This document shows positions 24,620 through 31,440 of a DNA stretch of 64,000 nt, piece after piece. The DNA comes from WRGT01 sp942493035. GTDB lineage: Bacteria > Spirochaetota > UBA4802 > UBA5550. Each line of letters opens with the position of its first letter. Position 1 is the first letter of the stretch. The position numbers and the translations under genes were made by a program. The notes below the pieces were generated by a model. It was not told where the DNA came from. It was given only the letters and a program-made list of their open reading frames with translations, and searched no databases. The stretch spans positions 4,402,001-4,466,000 of the forward strand of contig OW818666.1 of the NCBI GenBank assembly GCA_942493035.1. Reading direction: 5' to 3'.

Positions 24620-24861
24620 CAGTACGTAGGCCATCTTTTAGTGGAATGGACATCCGGAATTCGCGCATCTTTATAAATTTCGAAAGCCTGGAAAGCGTCA
24701 ATCGATTACCAATCAGCCGTATTGCAATTAACAGAAATGCCAAAGATCAGTTTTCTGCTTTTACAAATATAAAAAAGAACAAAGAGTTTTGAATTACAAA
24801 AAGTTAAACCCTGCGCGAATTCCGGATGGCCATGTAACGCCGGCCGAAGTATTGCAGATAA
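24620..24861 (-). repeat. Non-coding hairpin cassette R, copy 8 (attI-proximal)
   Basis: Identical to R copy 4. It is the cassette next to attI, so it is the most recently inserted one under integron logic. Its right edge ends in GCAGATAA at the predicted crossover. Confidence 0.72.
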
Positions 24862-24932
24862 CTCTTTCGTATGTGACTTATGTCGTAAAAGATGAAAAGA
24901 AAGAGAAATATGCGTATAATGTCGTGTAAGAA
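24862..24932 (-). other. attI-like primary recombination site
   Basis: This is the 71 bp between the recombinase stop codon and the first cassette. On the minus strand the junction reads GAG then TTATCTGC, fitting the G^TT crossover seen at every attC (G then TTAT). Beyond the junction the sequence (TCTTTCGTATGTG on the plus strand) no longer resembles an attC. Its extent is inferred. Confidence 0.6.
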
Positions 24933-26003
24933 TCATAAATCTAAGGGAGATTTAATATTCTTGATTTTTCCTGTGCTTACATGAGTATAGATCATTGTCG
25001 TGTTCGGACTGCTGTGACCAAGCAATTCCTGGATATATCGCACATCTACCCCCTGTTCAAGCAGATGTGTAGCAAAGCTATGCCGCAGCGTATGAACGGA
25101 TACTCTTCTTGTAATTCCGGCCTTAACAACAGCCCGTTCGAAAACATGCTGAACTGAACGTGAGTGTATCGGGTATCTTCTCTCCTGACCTTCGAATAGC
25201 CAATCATCAGGTCTGTATTGTAATAAATATTCGTCGAGAAGTGATTTGAATTTTTCCGACAGAATTGTAGTACGGTCTTTTCTTCCTTTGGCAGAACGGA
25301 TAATAATCATACCCCGTTCAAGATCGATATCTTTTACTTTCATTGTTACAGCCTCATTGAGGCGGAGACCTGCGGAATAAATAAGCATTATGATTGTTTT
25401 ATGTTTAACATTGGAGATGTTTTCAATTATTCTCAGCACTTCATTTTTACTCATGACAACCGGGAGTTTTTTATCTTTTCTTGGTGCTTTAATCTCATAA
25501 ATGAAGTCTTTGCCCAGCATTTCACCATAAGAAAACTTTACAGCATTAATTATTATCTGGACTGTAGAGGTGCTGATTTCGTCTTCATTAATTTTATTGA
25601 AGATAAATTCGGTAATATCCTCCTGCTTAATCTCATCAGGTGTTTTCCCTGATTTTTTCAGCAGCTCGCTGTTGTAGTGGATGTAGCTGTTTATGGTATT
25701 TCGACTGTATCTTCTAACTGTCATAATTTTTGCAAGATTGATAAGAAATCTTTCATTTTTAAGCAGAGGTGAACTGGCATTTTCATCACTACCCATATAT
25801 ACATCAGCACCGGTTTTCATTGCGGACTCAAGTATAACATCAAGATGCTCTTTTCTGTCAGAGATAAACCATGTTTTGGATATATGATCCCATTTTCTTC
25901 CCGGGATCCCTCTTATGGCTTTAAGCAGATCTTCATTATAGGGAATTTTGATCGCCAGTTGACCCGATTTACAGGATGTAATATTTACTTTATCATTACT
26001 CAT
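24933..26003 (-). CDS. Tyrosine recombinase, probable integrase of the cassette array
   Basis: This 356-residue protein has the full catalytic set: Arg214 (SAGLRLNEA), Lys239, His304 and Arg307 (VHTLRHSFATHLLE), His330 (ELLGHSSPNTT) and Tyr339 (MIYTHVS). A SAM-like DNA-binding domain covers ~80-165. Residues ~15-60 form an extra N-terminal segment (KIPYNEDLLKAIRGIPGRKW) resembling the HARP-like domain of some XerC/D-type recombinases. The ~16-residue insert that marks classical IntI proteins, before the HxxR motif, appears to be absent. The gene is co-oriented with the cassettes and its 3' end abuts attI, unlike most integrons. The ATG follows a GGTTATATCC stretch with no strong ribosome site. 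Confidence 0.85.
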   Translation of the reverse strand: MSNDKVNITSCKSGQLAIKIPYNEDLLKAIRGIPGRKWDHISKTWFISDRKEHLDVILESAMKTGADVYMGSDENASSPLLKNERFLINLAKIMTVRRYSRNTINSYIHYNSELLKKSGKTPDEIKQEDITEFIFNKINEDEISTSTVQIIINAVKFSYGEMLGKDFIYEIKAPRKDKKLPVVMSKNEVLRIIENISNVKHKTIIMLIYSAGLRLNEAVTMKVKDIDLERGMIIIRSAKGRKDRTTILSEKFKSLLDEYLLQYRPDDWLFEGQERRYPIHSRSVQHVFERAVVKAGITRRVSVHTLRHSFATHLLEQGVDVRYIQELLGHSSPNTTMIYTHVSTGKIKNIKSPLDL

Positions 26004-26439
26004 GGATATAACCTTGAATGGAGGTAAAGATGGAATAAAAAGAAATTCAACTCTTTTTTAAAACATGTAAAATTTTATACAGCGCGGGGCTTTGTTAATC
26101 TGGGAGAGTTTTGCAGCGGGTTCTGTGTCAATCTCTCACTAAAAATGAAAGATTTGGGTTGATTTTAATGTTTTACTGGAGCGGATTATGTTTTAAGTTC
26201 TATTTTTAAGGTTATCAGATTCAGGAATTAATTTATTAATGACAGGACAGGGGCGATTATATTATTGTTTCATCTACTCCTGTTCAAATCTGGCGGGATA
26301 GTGGTTTGTCTTTAAATTAATATTGACAAAAATTTCGCTAATTTTAGGGTAATCCTTTAAAATATTCATATTTTGCTATTTTCGAAAAATCTGTGAAATA
26401 AATATAAACAGTAAATTAATTGTAAGAGAGGTATTTCAG
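26004..26439. other. Intergenic region between recombinase and rpmH
   Basis: This 436-bp region is divergent between the recombinase gene (minus) and rpmH (plus). I see no gene in it and no DnaA-box cluster. A candidate rpmH promoter lies at its right side. It marks the border between the cassette array and conserved chromosome. Confidence 0.6.
26323..26350 (+). promoter_or_regulatory. Candidate rpmH promoter
   Basis: TTGACA at 26323-26328, with a weak TAGGGT or AGGGTA hexamer 16-17 bases later. It is about 90 bp before the rpmH start. The -10 match is poor, so this is tentative. Confidence 0.35.
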
Positions 26440-26598
26440 ATGAAAAGGACATTTCAGCCGAGTAAGATTAAGCGGGTTAGAAAACATGGATTTATGGCTC
26501 GTATGGCAGATGCTGCGGGTAAAAAAGTTCTTATGAGAAGAAGAAGAAAAGGTAGAGCGAAGCTCACTGTTTCTGATGAAAAAAGAAGTCCTAAATAA
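26440..26598 (+). CDS. rpmH: 50S ribosomal protein L34
   Basis: The 52-residue product, MKRTFQPSKIKRVRKHGFMA then R-rich sequence with MRRRRKGRAKLTVSD, is the L34 signature. L34 is a small basic protein of the large ribosomal subunit. A GAGAGG ribosome-binding sequence lies nine bases before the ATG. It heads the conserved cluster rpmH-rnpA-yidD-yidC-jag-mnmE, which in many bacteria is next to dnaA and the replication origin. Here the cassette array takes the place upstream. Confidence 0.97.
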   Translation: MKRTFQPSKIKRVRKHGFMARMADAAGKKVLMRRRRKGRAKLTVSDEKRSPK

Positions 26599-26620
26599 GT
26601 AATTATATAATATTCATGAT

Positions 26621-26995
26621 GTGAAAAGGGTATATTCATTAAAAAGCAGGGAATCGTATAAGTTTATTTTTTTTAAAGGGAAGAAGATAAAAGGCAGGGG
26701 TAATATCATTTTTGTTTTAAAAAACAGCGCCATTGATAATTATAAAAATGAATCAGCTTTCAGTGATATTAAGATTGGTATTGCGGTTGGTAAAAGATTA
26801 GGGAAAGCTAATAAAAGGAACTGGATTAAAAGACGTATCAGGGCTGTTTGCAGTGAGTTAATAGTACAGATGAATGATGGATTTTCAATAATAATAAAAC
26901 CCGGCCAGGGAAATGAAATGATGAGTTTTGAAGAACTCAGAAGTGATCTTGTTACACTTTTCAGGAATGCTGGAGTGCTTAATGGGAGCAGTTAA
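26621..26995 (+). CDS. rnpA: Ribonuclease P protein component
   Basis: This 124-residue protein is the RNase P protein. It binds the catalytic RNA and the 5' leader of precursor tRNAs. The conserved RNR-type motif is visible as GKRLGKANKRNWIKRRIRAV. The N-terminus (VYSLKSRESYKFIFFKGKKI) and the C-terminal IIIKPGQGNEMMSFEELRSD also fit. It begins with GTG at 26621, 22 bp after rpmH, in the usual order. The end overlaps the start of yidD. Confidence 0.95.
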   Translation: MKRVYSLKSRESYKFIFFKGKKIKGRGNIIFVLKNSAIDNYKNESAFSDIKIGIAVGKRLGKANKRNWIKRRIRAVCSELIVQMNDGFSIIIKPGQGNEMMSFEELRSDLVTLFRNAGVLNGSS

Positions 26996-27263
26996 AATAA
27001 TAATGGATTGTATCGGGGCGGCTCTCTCCGGTTTTGCTGTATATATAATTAAGTTTTATAAATTTTTTATTTCTCCTGTATTGCCGGCAGCGTGCAGATA
27101 TTACCCTACATGCTCCGTTTACTCAATAGAGGCGATTAAGAAGTTTGGTTTAATTAAGGGCGGATTTCTGTCCATGAAAAGGATTATAACGTGTAATCCT
27201 TTGTGTGAATGCGGATTCGATCCTGTTCCCGAAGTTTTTAGTTTAAAAAAAATAGTTTCATAA
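26982..27263 (+). CDS. yidD: Membrane protein insertion efficiency factor YidD
   Basis: This ~93-residue protein from ATG 26982 overlaps the rnpA stop. The family hallmark is present: YKFFISPVLPAACRYYPTCS, then VYSIEAIKKFGLIKGGFLSM and a Cys-rich CNPLCECGFDPVP end. An amphipathic or hydrophobic N-terminal segment (MDCIGAALSGFAVYIIK) associates with the inner membrane. YidD helps YidC-dependent insertion. The frame also opens at an upstream ATG (26928) inside rnpA, but the overlap start matches family length. Confidence 0.93.
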   Translation: MGAVKIIMDCIGAALSGFAVYIIKFYKFFISPVLPAACRYYPTCSVYSIEAIKKFGLIKGGFLSMKRIITCNPLCECGFDPVPEVFSLKKIVS

Positions 27264-27361
27264 ACTTTACTGATTACCTGCCTTAGCAAACCCCTCTTTT
27301 TCACATCTGAGAATATTAGTCTATTAATTGTATAAATAATTTCGCACATAAGGAATAACAA

Positions 27362-29026
27362 ATGGAAAAAAGAACACTACTTGCAGTTCTGCTAACCATG
27401 GTTGTATGGATAGGCTGGTTCTGGTTTTTTGAACCTAAACAGCCCATTGAGAATATCCAGAAGCCGATAGTTCAGGAGACTAGCTCCGTTGAGACTGCTA
27501 AACCGGTCCAGGCAGATAGTAATACGACTCAGACTGCTGATATTAAAAAGCTCACAGCAGGATTAAACAAAAACATCAAAGAAGAAACACTAAGTTTAAA
27601 GACAGAAAAATTCTCATTTGAACTTTCCAATAAAGGCGCTTCAGTTTCAAAGGCAAATTATACAGATAGAAATATTGATCTTACACTTAACGAAAAGATG
27701 TTCGGCGCAAGCGGCAATCTCGACTTTTCAGTTCACTTTTCTGAAAATGAATTTTTTCAGGGGAATAATCTCAACTCTGACTTGTGGAATGTAACTAAGG
27801 TAGATGAGAGAACCGTTAAATTCTTTACCGATGTTCTTATAGAGGGGAATCCTCTGAGACTTGAGAAGATTTTTAAATTTACCGAGAAAGGCTATGACTT
27901 TGCGGTTGAATACAGATTTATAAACACAGGGAAAAAACCTGTTAAATTCAGAGATGGAAAAGCAATATTTTCCCCTTCAGACACCCTCGGTCCTAAACTC
28001 GATTATTCAAACAGATACAATCATATGGTGGGGATTTATTCCATTGACGATGATTATACTCAGAATCTTAAAGGTGGCGGATTCTTTTCTAAAGCGGGGG
28101 ATGTTAAAAAAGAAGCAGGTAAGGTTGATTATACCGGTATAATGAGCAGATATTTTCTCCTTATAATGATACCTGAACAGTTTAACGGTACCGAGATGAT
28201 TTTCGATAACAGAGCCGATAAAGGTTTTAGAACGGGTATGACTGTCGATATGGCTGAAATTACACCGGGGAAAGAACTTGTTAAAACGTTTAAGATTTAT
28301 CTTGGTGAAAAAGATAAAACCATGCTGAAAGCTGTTGATGAGAGAATTGTAAAAGCATCCGATGTAAGCACAATCATTGAGCCGATACGTTACTTCGTTG
28401 TATGGTGCTTAATGGGGATAAATAAACTGTTCGGCAATGTGGGCTGGTCTCTTGTTGTTTTCTCAATTCTTGCAAAAGTTGTTTTTATGCCGCTGACCAA
28501 TAAGTCAACAGCCTCTATGAAAAAGATGCAGGAGCTTACTCCTCAGGTTACTAAAATTAAAGAAAAATATAAAGATAAACCGGATGTTCTTCAGAAAGAG
28601 ACAATGAAACTATATAAAGATAATAAAGTTAATCCTCTTGGCGGATGTCTGCCGCTGCTTCTGCAGATGCCTTTTTTCTTCGGGCTTTACAGCGCTTTGA
28701 TCAATTCAATTGATCTTTGGAATGTTCCTTTTATATTCTGGATTAAAGATTTATCAATGCCCGATACTGTTTTTGCTATATCAGGATTCAATATTAATAT
28801 ACTCCCTCTGTTGATGACTGTTTCAACAATCATTCAGCAGAAGCAGACAATGGTTGATACTGGGAATCAGCAGCAGAAAATTATGATGTATATGATGCCT
28901 TTCATTCTTCTCTTTGTTTTCTGGACTATGCCTTCAGGTCTTGTTATATTCTGGTTCCTTCAGAACTTATTCCAGATTGTTAACCAGGAAATCGTTAATC
29001 ATATGGGTAAGAGAGCAAAAGCATAG
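27362..29026 (+). CDS. yidC: Membrane protein insertase YidC
   Basis: This 554-residue Gram-negative-type YidC/Oxa1 insertase begins with a membrane helix (TLLAVLLTMVVWIGWFWFF). A large periplasmic P1 beta-sandwich domain (~60-330) follows, then the conserved core. That core has RYFVVWCLMGINKLFGNVGW, then SILAKVVFMPLTNKSTASMK and a cytoplasmic hairpin (TKIKEKYKDKPDVLQKETMK). Last come LGGCLPLLLQMPFFFGLYSA and two further helices. The large P1 domain indicates an outer-membrane-bearing bacterium. It is 98 bp downstream of yidD. Confidence 0.96.
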   Translation: MEKRTLLAVLLTMVVWIGWFWFFEPKQPIENIQKPIVQETSSVETAKPVQADSNTTQTADIKKLTAGLNKNIKEETLSLKTEKFSFELSNKGASVSKANYTDRNIDLTLNEKMFGASGNLDFSVHFSENEFFQGNNLNSDLWNVTKVDERTVKFFTDVLIEGNPLRLEKIFKFTEKGYDFAVEYRFINTGKKPVKFRDGKAIFSPSDTLGPKLDYSNRYNHMVGIYSIDDDYTQNLKGGGFFSKAGDVKKEAGKVDYTGIMSRYFLLIMIPEQFNGTEMIFDNRADKGFRTGMTVDMAEITPGKELVKTFKIYLGEKDKTMLKAVDERIVKASDVSTIIEPIRYFVVWCLMGINKLFGNVGWSLVVFSILAKVVFMPLTNKSTASMKKMQELTPQVTKIKEKYKDKPDVLQKETMKLYKDNKVNPLGGCLPLLLQMPFFFGLYSALINSIDLWNVPFIFWIKDLSMPDTVFAISGFNINILPLLMTVSTIIQQKQTMVDTGNQQQKIMMYMMPFILLFVFWTMPSGLVIFWFLQNLFQIVNQEIVNHMGKRAKA

Positions 29027-29189
29027 AATAAAAAGATTTTGATATTATGAATAATGCCTGATGTCATTCCCGTGTGCTGTGTATCCTGAGGTATTGAAAT
29101 ACCGGAGCATGCGGGGAATGGCTGATGATTAAAATCTTAAATGGAAATAGTGGAAATTTTAAATATCATAAAGTCGGGAGGCTTGCTAG

Positions 29190-29834
29190 ATGAAAGTTAT
29201 TGAAGTAGAAGGACGAACTCCGGATGATGCGACCAAAAAAGCCATGGCAGAGCTGGGTATCAGAGATACCTCTAAAGTTACAGTTGAAATAATTGACCCG
29301 GGTAAGAGCGGGATTTTCGGATTCGGTGTTTCAAGACCGGCAAAGGTAAGAATTTATTATAATGAAAGTACAGAAAATGTCGGAGCTAAAGTAAAAGAGC
29401 TTCTTCTGGCTCTTCTCTCAAGAATGGATATTGAAGGTGGAGTTAAGGACCTTAAAGAGAGTGAGAGTAAAGTTTATGTTGAGCTTGAGAGCAAAACCAG
29501 CTCCGGTCTTCTGATCGGGAAGAAGGGGAAGACTCTTGAAGCACTTCAGTTTATGATCAATCTGATGATCAACAACAGCACAGGAAGCGAAAAAAAGATT
29601 ATCCTCGATATCGAATCTTATAGAGATAAGAGAGAGAAAGCTTTGAAGAAGATGTCAAGAGACATAGCTTTTAAAGTTATCAAAACAGGGAGACCTATGA
29701 TTCTTGAGCCGATGAATCCTTTTGAAAGAAGACTGATACACCTTACTCTGCAGAACGACAAGAGAGTTACTACCAAGAGTGAAGGGCAGGGGATTTACAG
29801 GAAAATAAAAATTTCTCCAGCTACCAGAAAATAA
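29190..29834 (+). CDS. jag: RNA-binding protein Jag/KhpB
   Basis: This 214-residue protein has three domains. Jag_N is at residues 1-50 (MKVIEVEGRTPDDATKKAMA, GKSGIFGFGVSRPAKV). A KH domain covers ~65-145, with the GxxG-type loop in GLLIGKKGKTLEALQF. An R3H domain is at ~150-214 (MNPFERRLIHLTLQND). KhpB binds RNA with KhpA and affects cell elongation and division in Gram-positives. It follows yidC as in most genomes. AGTCGGGAGG precedes the ATG. Confidence 0.95.
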   Translation: MKVIEVEGRTPDDATKKAMAELGIRDTSKVTVEIIDPGKSGIFGFGVSRPAKVRIYYNESTENVGAKVKELLLALLSRMDIEGGVKDLKESESKVYVELESKTSSGLLIGKKGKTLEALQFMINLMINNSTGSEKKIILDIESYRDKREKALKKMSRDIAFKVIKTGRPMILEPMNPFERRLIHLTLQNDKRVTTKSEGQGIYRKIKISPATRK

Positions 29835-29835
29835 A

Positions 29836-31191
29836 ATGTTTAATGATACAATCTGCGCGCCTGCAAGTGCGCCGGTTAACTCCTCACTTGCAATTATACG
29901 GATAAGCGGCCCTGACTCATACGGGGCCGCTTGTTCTTTCTTCTCGGCTCCTAAAAGTATAAAACATAGAAATGCTGCATACGGTTCGATAATCGAAAAT
30001 GGTTCAATTATCGATGATGTAATTCTTATATATTACAAGTCCCCGTCGAGTTTTACAGGTGAGGATATGGTGGAGATATTCTGTCATGGGAACCATCTTG
30101 TTGTTGGTCATATTCTCCGCATGCTGTATAAATTAAATATCCGGATTGCTGAACCGGGCGAGTTTTCAAAGAGGGCTTTTCTTAACGGCAAGATGGACCT
30201 TACCGAAGCAGAGGCTATCAACACACTGATCAACGCACGGAGCGACTGGGAGATAAAAGCCTCTATCGCACAGATGCATGGTTCACTTAAACATGTTGTG
30301 GACAAGCTGCGCGACGATGTTATTCTGCTTAAGGCGGATATTGAAGCTGGTATAGATTTTTCCGATCAGGATATTGAATTTGTTTCCAATGAGGCGAGTC
30401 TTAAAATTGTAGGGGAGATTGCATCTGCACTGCGTGACCTTCGCGGAAGATGTGCAATGGGGAACAGGACTGCGCGGGGGATCGACGTCACATTAGCCGG
30501 CCGTCCCAACGTCGGTAAATCGAGTCTTCTCAATCTGATACTCAACGAAGAGCGTGCAATCGTATCGGACATTCCCGGTACTACACGTGACCTAATCAAA
30601 GAGAGTGTGCAGATAGGTGGAGTCCGGATTAATTTAACGGATACTGCGGGTCTCGGTACGCCCGGTGATGATATCGAGCGTATGGGAATTGAGCTGTCAC
30701 GAAAGAATATCGGATCTGCTTCACTTATACTTATGATTATTGATGCAGTTGCAGGCGTAACCGATGTTGATGAAGAGATTATTGCAGGACTTAACGGTAA
30801 GAAGGTTATTTATGTTCTTAATAAAACTGACTTAACCGGGGCTGACCGTAAGGACGAGATTTCATCTGAAACCGGGCTCTCTTTTATACCTGTATCTGCA
30901 AAACTTGGTACAGGATTTAAGGATCTGGAGAGAGAGATTGCAGCTGTAATTGCCGGTGAGTTTGTTAATTTTGATAACTCTTTTCTTGCAGATGAACGGA
31001 TAATTTCTATAATAGATGCATCCATTGAAATTGTTGAAAGAACTACGGATCTTCTTTTAAGAAAAGAACCGGGAGAGATTGTAGCATTCGAACTTGATGA
31101 GCTGATTCAGAAGCTCTCCGATGTAACAGGAGAGATTACAACAGAGGATATACTAGGATCGATCTTCAGCAGGTTCTGTATCGGTAAGTAG
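29836..31191 (+). CDS. mnmE: tRNA uridine-5-carboxymethylaminomethyl modification GTPase
   Basis: This 451-residue protein matches MnmE (TrmE). The N-terminal folate-binding domain begins DTICAPASAPVNSSLAIIRI. The inserted G domain has GRPNVGKSSLLN (G1), DIPGTTRDLI (G2), DTAGL (G3) and NKTD (G4). The C-terminus ends RFCIGK with the catalytic cysteine. With MnmG it installs cmnm5 at U34 of certain tRNAs. It starts two bases after the jag stop, so the genes are probably coupled. Confidence 0.97.
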   Translation: MFNDTICAPASAPVNSSLAIIRISGPDSYGAACSFFSAPKSIKHRNAAYGSIIENGSIIDDVILIYYKSPSSFTGEDMVEIFCHGNHLVVGHILRMLYKLNIRIAEPGEFSKRAFLNGKMDLTEAEAINTLINARSDWEIKASIAQMHGSLKHVVDKLRDDVILLKADIEAGIDFSDQDIEFVSNEASLKIVGEIASALRDLRGRCAMGNRTARGIDVTLAGRPNVGKSSLLNLILNEERAIVSDIPGTTRDLIKESVQIGGVRINLTDTAGLGTPGDDIERMGIELSRKNIGSASLILMIIDAVAGVTDVDEEIIAGLNGKKVIYVLNKTDLTGADRKDEISSETGLSFIPVSAKLGTGFKDLEREIAAVIAGEFVNFDNSFLADERIISIIDASIEIVERTTDLLLRKEPGEIVAFELDELIQKLSDVTGEITTEDILGSIFSRFCIGK

Positions 31192-31228
31192 GATTTTAAG
31201 TTAATAGGTAATCAGGTTCTTTATGAGA

Positions 31229-31345
31229 CAGAAATCCCCCCGTTTCGCTTTGCTCAACATCCCCCTTTGATAAAGGGGGTTTGAAATACCAAAAGTAAAA
31301 AACCTCCTTTATCAAAGGAGGTGGCCGCAGGCCGGAGGATTTTAA
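31229..31345. repeat. Palindromic intergenic repeat, family B copy 1
   Basis: CCCCCTTTGATAAAGGGGG and CCTCCTTTATCAAAGGAGG are two nested hairpins inside outer arms AATCCCCCC and GGAGGATTTT. It includes the CGTTTCGCTTTGCTCAACAT segment shared, inverted, with 63690-63710. It lies between convergent mnmE and purF-like genes and could terminate both. Confidence 0.7.
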
Positions 31346-31440
31346 AGTTAAAAATTACAAAATATTTTAAAAGATACTTTTTATTAAGACTTTTCCTGTG
31401 TAATACTGAAAAAGTCTTAATCCTCCAGTTTATTGAAAAA

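Noticed and set aside
24862..24932. A classical Pc promoter reading into the cassettes from attI
   Set aside because: TATAC-like and TTATGA-like hexamers occur on the minus strand, but with a spacing near 14 bases and poor matches, so I do not annotate a promoter.
26004..26439. Replication origin next to rpmH
   Set aside because: I looked for clustered TTATCCACA-like DnaA boxes and found none, so an origin call is not supported here.
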